Source: Tupaia tana (lineage: Eukaryota; Chordata; Mammalia; Scandentia; Tupaiidae). From it: DNA of 64,000 nt. Numbering within the stretch: the stretch's first letter is position 1; each line of letters starts with the position of its first letter. Position numbers and translations under genes: made by a program. Location: NCBI GenBank assembly GCA_026018925.1, contig JAKSZU010000020.1, positions 41,447,102-41,511,101 of the forward strand. Direction: 5' to 3'. Shown in pieces: positions 1 to 41,767 of this stretch. The notes under the pieces were generated by a model that saw nothing but the letters and a program-made list of their open reading frames with translations, did no database searches and was not told the origin of the DNA.

Positions 1-970
1 TGGGGCCTCCCCCCCCCCCCCCCCGCAGCAGCTGGCCGGGTTCCGTGTCCTGCTGGACCTAGCTCCTGCTCCCTGTGGCCGTAAGCTGGCTTGGGCCTCA
101 CCTGACATCCGTTCCAGCTGCCGCCCGCCTTTAAACCTGTCCTCCACACAGACAGCTGCAAGAGCTCGTTACAGACAGACCAGCTCACTTTCCTGCCTGA
201 GGCCTTTCAGTGGCCTCCTGTTTTCAGAGCAGGATTTTCTCACCGTTTTCCAGATAGGGCAAACATGGAAAATGCTAGTGAATGTTCCGGCCCTGGGGAG
301 CATGGAAGAGCCAGGTGGTACTGGGCATTCTAGGTCCACCTGGCCGAGCCGGGGATTTGAGCCTCCACACACGTGGAACCCAGTCTCCTGAGAAGGTCCT
401 GTTTGCAAGATACAACCCAGATCCCTGTGTTCACTGACCACAGCCTGAGTCTGGTCCCCCTCCGCTCATCCCTTCCACTCCTGAAGCGCACCTCTGGCCC
501 GGCTGTGCTGCACGGCTGTGGCCGCCTGTGCGGGCTGTTTGGCTTCCCACCTCTGCCTGTGCTCACCCACCTCCTCTGCCTGTTCCCCCCGCCTGAGCAA
601 CCTGGCCTGCCTTTGAGAAACCCTACAGACTACACAGAGTTCCTGAGACCTGACTGCTCAGCACCCACACCTCCCAAGTGGGTTTGGTACACCTGCAGGT
701 TCTCATGCTGCCCTGCACCTAGACCTGGCATTACCTAGCACATTTTACTATAGTTGTGTGCTCACCCTCTCCCTGTCTTGCCAGACAGGTGGTAGAGTCC
801 CAGGGCAGGGACCAGGTCTTGATCTCCCTGCTCGTGGTGGGCTGGGTGAATGGATGGAGGGAGGGAGGGACAGAGGGAGTCCTCTAACCCCGAGCCCGTG
901 CGGCCGGAGGCTGGGTGGGTGCTGCTGCTCTCGGGTGGCTTCTCTGAGTCCACGTCTCCTCCTTCCTTAG

Positions 971-31387
<30,417 letters not shown>

Positions 31388-31695
31388 CCCATCGCTGCCG
31401 GCGAAGTCTTTCCTCTGGAGCATTGCCATTCCCTGCCTGGGGCGGGCCCCTCGTCTGTCCTGCCGGAACCTCGCCTCTCCCGGTTTTATCTCCGCACAGC
31501 AGTTCAGGATTGGCTTGTGTGTTTCACTTTTAGGGAGAAGCCTATTTTGATTATTGTATTTATTCCATATTCATGTAAACAAAATCTAGTTTTTGTTCTT
31601 AATTGCACTCTAAAAGGTTCAGGGAACCGTTATTATAAATGTATCAGAGGCCTATAATGAAGCTTTATACGTGTAGCTATATCTATATATACTTC

Positions 31696-31703
31696 TGTAC
31701 ATA
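31696..31703 (+). promoter_or_regulatory. Pumilio response element in the 3' UTR
   Basis: TGTACATA matches the PUM1/PUM2 consensus UGUANAUA and lies in the AT-rich part of the ABCC5 3' UTR. Binding here would usually lower mRNA stability. Use in vivo is inferred. Confidence 0.45.
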
Positions 31704-32674
31704 GCCTATATTTACAGTGAAAATGTAAGCCGTTTATTTTATATTAAAACAAGCACTGTGCTGATAGCAGTGCACACCCCTTTCTATCGTTTTGTACCGT
31801 GTGCTGTCCTCGAGGTCTGGCTTTGCTGTGGGACTGTGGGACGGGCACCACTCACTCCCCAGCTGGCCAGTCCTCGGTGCCGGGTGTCCTGGGTGTCCAG
31901 AGCAGGACGTGGCATAGCGGGCCCTCCGGCGGCCCCTCTGCTGCCCCCACAGCGCTCCTGGGGCGGCCGGGGGGCAGCAGAGCGCCGTGAACTCTCAGGG
32001 CTCCCGCTTTCTGTCCTGTTGTCACTTATGTTTCCGTCCGGGGAGCGCCGCGGGCCGAGCCTCAGGCCCTTCCACTCCGTCCAGCAGGGATGAGCCAGGC
32101 GTTCCTCAGAGACGGGGAAGGGGGTGCGCTCCTGCCCTCCTCCCTTTGCTGTTGTTCCTAAACAGGAATCAGTCCCTCCACCGGGTCCCACTGCCTCAGG
32201 TTCCTCCCGCTGGCCCCCGCACAGCGCTCCCTGGCTCCCAGGCCTGTCGGTCCCGAGCACTGGAGCCCACCGCTGCTGCTTCCGGCGGTACCTTTTCATT
32301 TGCCTGTCCCCACACCTCCACAGTCCGTGACAGGGTTCAGGGTGTCGTGAGTCTGTCCTCCTCCTCACCGCAGTTGTCACACAGTCTCTTTCTCTCCAAA
32401 GTCTGCGACTTTAAGCAGCTCTTGCTAATCAGTGTCTCACACTGGAGTAGAAGTTTTTTGTACTGTAAAGAGACCTACCTCAGGTTGCTGATGGCCGTGT
32501 GGTTCGGTGTGTTCCCGCAAACCCGCTTCGTGCTGTGGGGCCGGTAGCTCAGGTGGGCGTGGTCGCTGCTGTCATCAGTGGAATGGTCAGCGTTGCATGT
32601 CGTGACCAACTAGACATTCTGTCGCCTTAGCATGTTTGCAGAACACCTTGTGGAAGCAAAAATCTGAAAAAGTG

Positions 32675-32680
32675 AATAAA
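32675..32680 (+). terminator. ABCC5 polyadenylation signal AATAAA
   Basis: Canonical hexamer, followed by T/G-rich sequence (TTATTTTGGATTTTG). It is the last good signal before SINE-bearing intergenic DNA begins. Confidence 0.65.
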
Positions 32681-33121
32681 ATTATTTTGGATTTTGTAAA
32701 ACTCGTGGCGTTTAAAATAGTTCCTCTGGGGGAAATGTCCTTGAATGACTTTGGGGCACTGGGGCCCTGGCTCTAAATGTCCAGTGATGGCATGACGCCT
32801 GGGAAGGGCCAGCAGCGGAGCTGGTTGGGTGCCGGGTTCAGGGCCCCAAGTGTAGGAATCACATCTAGTGAGCTGTACGTCCTGCAGCATGCGTGCCTGG
32901 GCGCGGTCTCTAAGTGAAGCAGTTGCCCTGACAACAGGAGGGGGTGGGGAGGGCAGTTGGTGGCCCTGAGGTGGGTGGTCACGGTGAAGTACGAGGGGAC
33001 TTCAGAAGGTTTATGGATGAATGGAATGAAAATAAGAGCGTATTTGTTGCAAAAGTTTTGAAGTCCATGCATAGTTTTTTTATAATACGCATTTTCTATG
33101 AATTTTTGAAGACCCCTTCTA

Positions 33122-33352
33122 AATTTTATTTATCAGATTTGTTATAGAATGTGCACGCCTACCCGAGAGAGACAGAGAGATAAAGTGAGAAGGCACCTCC
33201 TGGGGGTGACAGCCACTCTACAGTCCCTTCTCCATTCTCTCCGGGTTTGGGGCGTGCATGCACACGCACCCTTCGCCGGGTCCAAGACTCGAACTATGCG
33301 GTCAGCCGCGTGGAATCCAGCCACCGTCACCACCATGCCACCGATCGCCTCC
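33122..33352 (-). repeat. tRNA-derived SINE, long form, diverged
   Basis: TTATAGAATGTGCACGCC, CTCCTGGGGGTGACAGCC body, and CACCATGCCACCGATCGCC end. Confidence 0.7.
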
Positions 33353-33502
33353 CACCCTATATATATTAAATGAATACTTTGTTAAAGGTTCTCAGGAACT
33401 CAATATTTGTGCTTTCAACCAGTTCACTCCAATTAATCCGTTGAGAATTAGTACCCATGCAAAAGGGCACTTGTTCTAAAGTTTCTGACTATCTTGTATT
33501 GA

Positions 33503-34392
33503 GTGCCGGCAGGTGGCATGGTGGTTGAGGCGCTGGACTCCCACATGGCCGGCCACGGTTCAAGTCCTGAACCTGGCAGCTTGTTTTCTCACTCCCCTCC
33601 CCTGGTCAAAATTGAGAAATAATGATAATAAAATTAAAAATAAGTAAATCTTTATTTAAAAACCTTAGGTTCTGGGCACCAGCAGGTGACATGGTGGTTG
33701 GGGCGCAGGACTCCCACATGGCTGGCTGTGGTTCTATTCCTGGGCCCGCATAGAAAATACAGGTTCTATTCCCGTATTTTCATGTTGGGAAAATACATCA
33801 TGACTTTTCCGACAACCTAACATATACTACCACCAAAATAAAGACCAAAAATGCAAGTTGGTCAAACACTTCACCCTCCTGAACTCTTTGGGGGCGGTTC
33901 CCTGTGGAATCAGTGGTTCAGATTCCTTTCCTTGGCAGTGAGAAAGGTGGCTTGCTTTCTCACTTTCCCTTTGTCTGACCAAACTGGAAAATAATAACAA
34001 AGTTAAATAAACTTTTAAAAATTATTTAATTTAACTTATTTATTTTAGTTTGACTAGAGAAGGACAGACTGAGAGAGGGAAAGTGAGAAAGGAAGCCACC
34101 AGGTCCAGGACTCGAGCCGCGGTCGGCCATGTGGGAGTCAGCGGCCTTAGCCACCGTGCCACCTTCTGGCCCCGAATACATAATTCTTAACAAAAAAAAA
34201 AAAAAATACACGGGCTGGCAGGTGGTGCAGTGGTTATGGGCACTGGACTCCCATATGGCTGATTATGGTTTGAGTCCCAGACCCGGTGGCTTGCTTTCTC
34301 ATTTCCACTCTCTCACTCTCTGTCTCTCTCTGGTCAAAATTAAAATAAATTAGTTAAATTAAATAAATAATTCTTAATAAAAAATACACAAA
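33503..34392. repeat. Cluster of four short-form SINEs
   Basis: 33503-33662 (+), 33672-34018 (+, split by a foreign segment at about 33745-33945), 34019-34174 (-) and 34211-34392 (+). Heads read CAGGTGGCATGG or CAGGTGGTGCAG and tails are (TAAA)n. Confidence 0.85.
33745..33945 (-). mobile_element. LTR-flank-like segment inside a SINE
   Basis: About 200 bp that breaks the short-form SINE at 33672-34018. From TTTTCCGACAACCTAACA to GATTCCTTTCCTTGGCAG it matches 35945-36090, including ACCACCAAAATAAAGACC and GCAAGTTGGTCAAACAC. The GGTTCTATTCC motif occurs at both sides of its left edge. Confidence 0.65.
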
Positions 34393-34474
34393 AATAAGTA
34401 TTCTGACCGTCAGTGGTGATCACATCTTCAGCCCTGATTTTTAAACTACTGTCTTAAAAATCCAGGGGCTTGGG

Positions 34475-34692
34475 ACCAGCAGGTGGCTAATGGTTATGTC
34501 GCTGGGCTCCCCACGTGGTCGGCAGCGGTTGGAGTCCTGGACCTGGAGGCTTGCAGTTCATGCTGAGCGTGTGTGTGCATGCCCAAGATCCCAAGAAGAG
34601 AATGGAAAAGGGACTGTTACTATTAACTGGGGGCTGATTCTTGCTTTCTGTCTCTAGCAAGTGCATGTGCCCCATACCAAAAATCTCAGCAA
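34475..34692 (+). repeat. tRNA-derived SINE, long form, with TSD
   Basis: ACCAGCAGGTGGCTAATGG head and CATACCAAAAATCTC tail. It is flanked by TCCAGGGGCTTGGG (about 34461) and TCCAGGGTCTTGGG (about 34702). Confidence 0.83.
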
Positions 34693-34694
34693 CA

Positions 34695-35299
34695 GAAAAG
34701 TCCAGGGTCTTGGGTGTCAGTGGAAAATTCAGCTCCTCAGGTGTCACATTTCAATGCCTGGTCGTCATGTGTAGCCCAAGGTGACTGCAGGGCACAGTGT
34801 GGACACAGTTTCCGTCCAGCCAACAGCACACTCTGGGCTCTGGACGTAACCTGTATGGAGGTACCATCTGTCCACACTGCACAGAGAGGTCAGCAGAAGA
34901 GCCTCCTGCCCCCGGTCCCGCACTCACTCACTGCCCCCCCTTCCATTCCTTCCGTACCTGTCGGTTCTCTGCTCACTTCTCAACCTGCTCTCCGCCCGAG
35001 ATTGCCCAGTGCCATTTGTGCGTGTGCTCCCACCCGCACAGGGACAACGCTTCACCTGTGAGCCTGGCTCCCCTTCGAGCAGTCTCCGGCCGCCTCTCCA
35101 GGTGCCCAGACAGCGCTCGCGATCTTAGCTGGCATCCCTGACCTAGCTGGCCAGGGCAGCAGCGTGAATACCTCTGACTGCCCTGCCCCTCCCGAGCTCA
35201 AGCACCTCCGGACCAGTCCTCACCTCCTGTCCCCCCCCTTCCGCCCTGTACCCCCTGCCTTCTATTTCACATCACGGCCCCGGCCTCTTACAACTGCCC
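34695..35299. other. Intergenic, unique DNA
   Basis: CT-rich sequence with no recognisable gene or repeat. Open frames lack domain features. Confidence 0.5.
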
Positions 35300-35968
35300 T
35301 GTTATAGTCTACTCAGCGAGAAATAAGAGGACATCCAGACATAGCCAAATTTATTGGAGTTTATTGATTAAGCCGGCAGCATACGGGGGACTCATGTCTC
35401 TCAAAACCCCGCAGCCCCGAGTGAAAAGGGACCGGAGCTCATCTAGGCCAAAGATGCACAGTCATGTCTGTGATGACGAGAGGGTTCGGAGGGGAAGGTG
35501 TAGTGGGCTCAGATGGGGAGAAGGGTAGGGGGTAGGGTTTTATCAATGTAAAGGCAAGAGTATAGTACAGAAGAAGCTAGAAAAGCAGGTTAATCCTCCT
35601 TCAGGGTGTGTTCCGTCTCTGCCTAAACACAGTAGAATTTTTATGGTCTTCATGGCTCAGGGCAGGGGGTCTGGCTGATGATTGTATCACTGAGGAGCAT
35701 TTCAGGGCAGTCAGGAGGAGTGGGGTTTAAAGACAATAGGGAAGTTAATTACTCTGTTTACGCTCAGGCCCAGAGGGGAAGTTTCCAGTCCCAGGAATCC
35801 AGGAGTTTATAATGGAGGCGCTCCTCCAAGATGGAGTCGCTCCTGCTTCAGTCCCCACTTCACCCGTGTCTGTCCCTGACCCATTGTATTGCGTTGTCAG
35901 GAAAGTCGTGACGCAGGTTTGCATAGAAAAACGGGACCATACGTCGTGACTTCCCCGACAACCTAACA
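35300..35968 (-). mobile_element. Probable solo LTR of a class-I-like endogenous retrovirus
   Basis: Read on the minus strand it starts TGTTAGGTTGTC and ends GTAGACTATAACA, so the ends are the inverted TGTTA/TAACA expected of an LTR. It has a GC-rich R-like block, then AATCAATAAACTCCAATAAA as polyadenylation signal, then a short U5-like end. No gag, pol or env frame lies beside it. About 120 bp upstream on the same strand (35969-36090) is shared with 33.8 kb and could be remaining internal sequence. Ancient and non-coding. Confidence 0.55.
35895..35967. repeat. Palindrome inside the LTR, mariner-MITE-like
   Basis: GTTGTCAGGAAAGTCGTGACG at the left and CGTCGTGACTTCCCCGACAAC at the right are almost exact reverse complements (21-nt arms, loop about 27 nt). 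The ends TTGCGTTGTC and GACAACCTAA resemble mariner inverted repeats. Confidence 0.6.
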
Positions 35969-36325
35969 CATGCCACCACCAAAATAAAGACCAAAAATGC
36001 AAGTTGGTCAAACACTGCACCCTGCTGAAACCTTCGGGGGCGGGTCCCTGTGGGGTCAGTGGCTCACATTCCTTTTCTTGGCAGTCGAGGGTGTCCAGAA
36101 TCTGACTCCAACCCCTTTCTCTACTCGGTAGTCCTAAAACCAGCAGGTAATGTCATATCTTTAGGGCCTTGCTGATTTTCTTAGCCTGAAATTCCTTGAT
36201 CTTCCAAAGTCATGATTTAAAAAGAAAGAAAACCTCCATTCAAATATTATTATCTCCACAAAGCCTTTCTGCTCAAACCAGACTCCTTTTCCTATAACAC
36301 TTTGCTGATACACATATTTTTTATT

Positions 36326-36543
36326 TTTTAGAGTGATTTTTGCTATAGGGGGCGTGCGCTCACCAGAGAGACAGCGAGAAATAAAGAAATAACCCTACAA
36401 TCCCTTCTCCATTCTCCTCTCAGGATTTTGGGCACATACACATGTGCCTAGCGTGAGTTTTAAGCAGCTGGGTCCAGGACTCAAACCGTGGTCGACTACG
36501 CGGCAGTCCAGTGACATAGCCAGTGTGCCATCTGCTGGCCCCA
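36326..36543 (-). repeat. tRNA-derived SINE, long form
   Basis: GAGTGATTTTTGCTATAGGG to ATCTGCTGGCCCC, with a short deletion in the body. Confidence 0.87.
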
Positions 36544-36544
36544 T

Positions 36545-38079
36545 GCAAGTATTTTAAGGTTCATGCGTTTTGCTTCGCATAGTGCAGTTGGTGGAGCGCT
36601 TAGGTTTCTGCCCACAAGTACCAGCTGCTGGGAGCCGACGCCTTCTCTCGTGTTCGGACACCTCTGTTCGGGCACCTCCGTGTGACTCACTCACCTCTCG
36701 CCACTTCACAAGGCGGGCATTGTTAAACACGCTTGCCCATGAGGAGCCGTGCACGGAGCCAGCGGGCGGCAGGCCACATCCAGTCCCCGTGAGTCAGTGC
36801 AGACTCCAACAGCCCGATCGAGTGCAGGCTGTTCTCGGGACGGCTTCATCGCGTGCCGGCCAGATGGTTTCTAAGGCTTCTTTCAGCTCGAATTCCTGGA
36901 CTGGTGTGAGTCAGTAAATTCGACCTGAAAATCCTGGAAACGGCCCCAGAACCTCGCCTCTTCCTCTCAGCTCCCCGGGGGGGTGGTGTCTCCTAGGAGG
37001 GGGAGGGCTGCCTCGTTCTGGGACCTGCCTCGGGCCCTGGGCTCTGGATCCCTACTTGGCTCAGGCCAGTCCCTGCCCAGCCCTCGGGTGGACCCAGCGT
37101 GGGAGGCAAAGCTGGCTTCTGCCTGGGTGAGAACTGTCGCAGTAGTCACTGTCCCCTTCCTGAAGGGGCCCGTCCCCCAGCCGGGACTGGCCCACGGCCA
37201 GCGCAGTGGAGGGTGGGAGCACACACCTTGTTGGGCGAGACACCAACCTTGCCTAGAACCGTTGGCTCTCGGAGCTGGGGCCTGGAACGCTGCTCTAACG
37301 CGTTTCTTGTGTCCTTGACAACCTGGCGGGCAGCGGGCCTGGGCCATTCTGCCTGCGGGGAGAGAAGTCTGCCGGCAGGCCCAGGGAGTCTCCCCGGACC
37401 TCACCCCTGCAGGCCCTTGCAGGCAGCCCTCCCTCTGAGCCTGCCAGGAACCTCGCTACCCATGTCTCCCGGTCTTCCTGACCCAACCGGGCTCTTAACT
37501 CAGCTCCCCGATTCCTGGACTCTTGCCCCTTCGGTTTCTCGTTTTCTTTATTCATGGGAGCGTTCATGCCGAGCGAGAGCGAGAGCAAGGGGAGAGCGCG
37601 CCTCCGCTGGCTCACCCGGGACTCTTCTTGCAGTGCTCCAGCCCTTCAGACTGTGGGCACTCGTGCTGGCCTGCACGTGTCAGGCTGACCAGGCTGGGGG
37701 GCACACTGCGGTTGCCACGTGGGATCTGTTCCACCTTGCCCCTTCTTACTTTGGCTGACAGGAAGCTCAGGTGCTCTGATGTATTTGTGTTGGTTTGTTT
37801 CCCTTATCCCTCACATGATTTTAGATCTTTCCTTCTGACTATTGAATATATATATTTTATTTTATGGTTTCTTACTCGCATTTAGGCATTATACATCTCT
37901 ATACCACACTGGTGGTGGTTCGATGTGTGTGCAGCCCGTGACAGTCAGATCAAGGATCTCACCATCCGCATCATTTTCAACAGGAATTTGATGTTCTTAC
38001 GTCCTTAAGTAATCTCTTCCCTGACCCCTCCCACTTCCCTCCCGGCCGCTCTCCTCCCACCCAGTCTCCGGTATCACCT
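36545..38079. other. GC-rich intergenic stretch, no gene seen
   Basis: Long open frames here (for example 37099-37758 +, 36967-37404 -) overlap on both strands. They show no homologous domain and no splice partner that I can identify, so I do not call them genes. Confidence 0.5.
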
Positions 38080-38226
38080 CCAGGGTGGCCACGCCATGAC
38101 GCCTTCCACTCTGCTCCTGGGATCGGGGCACACATGCCCAATTTCCCAGCTGCCAGATCCAGGATGCAAACCGTGGTCAACCGTGCGGGAGTCCATCCCC
38201 TTAACCACTGTGTCACCTGCTGGCTC
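38080..38226 (-). repeat. Partial reversed tRNA-SINE, long form
   Basis: GGGTGGCCACGCC-type body, ATCGGGGCACACATGCCC, then CACCTGCTGGCTC. The tail half is missing or unrecognisable. Confidence 0.65.
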
Positions 38227-39075
38227 AAGTCCTCCTGCCTTCTTAAGCAAATTGTTTCACCTTTCTTCTCTTTGCTGGCTTCCTGTGCGAACTGGAAGCA
38301 GTCCAGTCTTCCCAGTGTTGTAGGGAGTACTGTTGTCAACATTTGGTGTGAAAATACCTTCTCAGCAGGAAGTCATCCTAGGTACACTGAGTCGTTCTTA
38401 GAGGAATGTGGGGGGTGTCTTCTGCCCACTCATGGCCTAGGATCCTAAGAAGAAACCAGGGAGCCCAGGGACATGATCACGGCCAGAATCACAGGAGACT
38501 GCTGGGGGCGGTGCAGCTCCAAGGTGCTCCTGCCAGGTCGCCATTCTCTGCACAGAGACCCCTTTAGAGCAAACCTCGTGGCCCGTGGCCCACCTTCACC
38601 ATCTCACTGAGGAGGCCTCCCCTCGGTCAGACCTGAGGGCCCCGGAGTGATGCAGGAGGGCTGGTCCCAGGGCCCCCACTCCGGGCCTGTGTTCTGTCAC
38701 CTGCCATCCCTAGAGCCCGAGGACACCCTGGCCCAGTGTGCTGGGTGTGTCACGTCCCGCCCTCAGCAGCCAGAACTCTGGACGCTGTGACGCTTGGACA
38801 AGGGAGGGAGGAGAGAAGTCTGTCAAAGTTCAGCTCACTGGGGAATGTTCTGTAGGCAAGCCTCCCGAAAGAGTGATTAACTTCTCCATCTTAAAGGAAA
38901 TTTTTCCAATGCTGTATGTGATTTTGGGGAGGCTCTAGAAAACATTCCTGCCCAAGATAACCAGATGATGGCCGGAGTCCAGGAGAATGTGGCCAGCGGG
39001 CCGCATTGCAGGGTGCTTTCTGCTGCTTCTCTCTGTCTCTCTGGTGAGCGCCTGCTCTCTGGCCATTAACAATAT

Positions 39076-39321
39076 CGGGCCAGCAGGTGGTATGGAAGTC
39101 AAGGCCCGACCCCGCAGGGCCAACTCCGCAATTCGAGCCCTGGACCTGGGAGCTTGGAGATCGAAGCAGGCGCGTGTGCGTGCCCAAAGCCCCAGAGGAG
39201 ACTGGGTTGTGGCATGGCCATCCCTCTTGGGAGGAGAGGGGGTGACCTCTCACTTTTCCTCTCTGTCTCTGTCTGGCAAGTACATGTGCCCGAGAACAGA
39301 AGCAGAAAAAAAAAAAAAAAC
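39076..39321 (+). repeat. tRNA-derived SINE, long form
   Basis: CGGGCCAGCAGGTGGTATGG head, TCTCTGTCTCTGTCTGGCAAG tail region, then poly-A. Confidence 0.83.
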
Positions 39322-39739
39322 TAACCCAGAACAATGCAAGGACCACCATGGGAGAAGGCGGGGGTGCTGGAGGGAGCAGTTAGAGACGTGGGCGAGGTTG
39401 CAGACACCAGAAGTCTCTACGGGGAGGAGCACGACTGGGACGGACAGCAGGAGGCAGCTCCTGAGAACCGAGCAGCGGGTCCGTGGGAACAGCAGCAGTC
39501 ACACCGTCCAGTGCATACGGCCGTGACAGCGCTGTCACGTGACGTCGTCTCAGCTCGTCTCCCAACGGCCCTGGGAGGCGAGGGGGGCATCACCGACTCC
39601 AGTGAGCTAACCCTTGAAGACAGAGCTCCTGAGGTGGAGGTGAGACAGGAGGCACTCTGGGCCTGCAGCTGCATGAGCTGGTCGACCACCCTCGCGCCAG
39701 CGAGAGGCTCCCGGTTCCGCTAGCATCCTTAGCCCTTGA

Positions 39740-39960
39740 CTTAAAAATAAAACAATTGCAGTAAAATGCGTGTAACACAAAGTGCGTCGCCATCGCCATC
39801 TCTACGTGTGCGTTCCCCAAGTGCACTCACGCTGCTGCGACCTTCCGCCACACTTCCCCAGGACTCCCTCACCTTCGCTCACGGGAACCCCATTCTCATG
39901 AAACTGTCCCCCGACTCAGCCCGGAGTGCAAGGGGCTCCCACCGTGGCTAGCACTGGGCC
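39740..39960. repeat. Old LINE-like relic
   Basis: TGCAGTAAAATGCGTGTAACAC...AAGTGCACTCACGCTGCTGCGACC resembles the GTAAAATACACATAACA block of an ancient LINE 3' end. Confidence 0.3.
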
Positions 39961-40648
39961 TGTGGCTTTCCGAACCTCCACCCATGCACCTTTGCAAACT
40001 GTCCCTGTATTAAACCATCCGGTGGCAGCGTGGCATCTACCTCCTGCCAACCACGGGCGCGACAGCCTCCTGAAGCAGCTGGCCGAAACCGTTCTCTCCT
40101 GGCTCCATGGCGCAAGTGAGAAATAAGCAGAGGCCGAACGACTTGGTCATGCAACTAGTAACCCCCGCCTGGTTCCCAGATAGCCGAACCAGAAAAAAGG
40201 CCACAGAGTTTGACCACTGGCAAACACGGGGTCCGGGGTAGGTGGAGCGTCCCAGCTGGGCAGAGGCTGGAGAGGCCTCAGGAGAGGCGGGTGGCACCTG
40301 GGCAGGGCGAGCAAGGCAAGAACCCGCTTTAGCCAAGTCCAGATGGAGCAGCACATCCCAGGGAAGAGGCTGCCACTGCCAGCGCCTGCCTCGTGCCCGA
40401 GCCCCTGGCCGGTGCAGGCAATGAACCATGAGAGGCTCCAACGAGCCCCGCCAGGGCTGAGCTCCACGGCCAGAGGTGAGGCTGCTGCTGACGGGGATGA
40501 AGGCGTCCCAGCCTGTCCCAGGCCGGAGCCCTGCGGCCCTCCTGTGCCATGTGGCCTGGGTGTGACAGGCGTGACCAAATGGATTTACTCCACCGGGAGA
40601 GGACGCGCAGGCTTCGCCTCCCTCCACGAAGCTGCTGACAGCACCAGC

Positions 40649-40655
40649 ATAAAAG
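40649..40655 (+). promoter_or_regulatory. TATA-like box of the P450 gene
   Basis: ATAAAAG lies 86 bp before the start codon at 40741. A start site about 25-30 bp downstream (near 40680) would leave a roughly 60-nt 5' UTR, which is typical for CYP2 genes. Confidence 0.55.
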
Positions 40656-40740
40656 CGGCCACCAGGGTGGGGAGGGAGTGGCAGAGAGCACTGGCAGTGT
40701 TGGTCACTTCTGTGAGGGGACGAGACGCGGGCTCCCGGGG

Positions 40741-40911
40741 ATGCTCTCGCTGCTCAGTGCGCTGGCTCTCCTGGCCGGCTCCTTCCTGCTCCTGAAGCTG
40801 GGCGCCTTCTACTGGGACAAGAGCCACCTTCCCCCTGGCCCCTACCCGCTCCCCATCCTTGGGAACTTGTGGCAGCTCAGCTTTCAGCTGCGCCCAGAGA
40901 TGCTGCTCCAG
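40741..40911 (+). CDS. CYP2AB1: CYP2AB1 exon 1 (membrane anchor, PPGP)
   Basis: 57 codons from ATG to CAG with donor GTAGGG. The hydrophobic start LLSALALLAGSFLLL is the ER signal-anchor. PPGPYPLPILGN is the proline hinge that follows it in microsomal P450s. Confidence 0.9.
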
Positions 40912-41712
40912 GTAGGGGCCCTGTCCTGCAGCTGGAGGTCCTGGGGCGGGGCGTGGACAGGGGACCCTTCCTCTCCCTCCACCCTAGGGCCCTGGAGAGC
41001 GGAGGGAGGAGCTGCGGTCAGACATGCGGGGCAAATCCTGGTCCTGCCACTCGCCAGCTCTGAGGCCTTACGGCTGGGTCTCCTCACCTGTCAAACGCAG
41101 GGTTGTAGGGGGTTGCGACTGCTGGGTGCAGACAGTGTGGTCTTCCCCAGAGGATTCCGAGGCGGGGAGAGGGCCACCGCGAAGTAACGCCGTGGAGAGG
41201 AATGCATTTAACAGGGCTCTGCTCCAGGACAGTCTGTGTCTGCTTGCTATCCGTTTGGGGGCAGGGAGACCCCGAAGGGCACCTTCAAGTAACAGTACTC
41301 AGGCCTTCGCCGCACAAAGCCACCATCCGGGTCGCCAAAGGCTTCTGTTGGATGGGTGGCTGCTGCTGAGAACACGGCAGGGGAGACACCGCCCTTCCCG
41401 CGGTGACACTCAGGTCCCTTCTCAGGGTGAGCCAGGACTTTTTAACATCCGGTCGAAGCGACCAGATACTCGTGATCCCCAGGCTCCTCACACAGTGGAA
41501 GGAACACTGCACTGTGAGTTGGGAGACCCGGGTTCGAGGCCCTGGCCTTTCGCTGTTTTTTGGCCTCTCTTTCCTCACACTCTGACACTGAGGGTGGACT
41601 CAGCCCACAGGGGACACAGTGCCCTCAAGAGACTGGTTATTTTTATTTTTATTTTTTTTTAATAATTATTTTATTTTACTTTATTTATTTGTTTATTTAT
41701 TTTAATTTGACC

Positions 41713-41767
<55 letters not shown>

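Larger units (their letters stand above)
31388..32700 (+). other. ABCC5: ABCC5 3' UTR
   Basis: Non-coding sequence from the stop codon to about 20 bp after the AATAAA at 32675-32680. The first 350 bp are AT-rich and the next 600 GC-rich. It holds no SINE, although introns on every side are full of them, which fits constraint on a transcribed UTR. An earlier ATTAAA at 31743-31748 could give a shorter isoform. Confidence 0.7.

Noticed and set aside
37099..37758. 219-codon plus-strand frame in the ABCC5-CYP2AB1 interval
   Set aside because: Low-complexity Gly/Pro/Ser content, competing frame on the other strand, and no known gene at this place in mammals.
40037..40691. Overlapping minus-strand frames (up to 196 codons) upstream of CYP2AB1
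   Set aside because: GC-rich promoter-side DNA. No homology recognised and frames overlap each other in different phases.
40678..40741. In-frame upstream ATG as the CYP2AB1 start
   Set aside because: It would put 21 polar residues before the membrane anchor, unlike CYP2 proteins, and it lies about where transcription should start from the TATA-like box.
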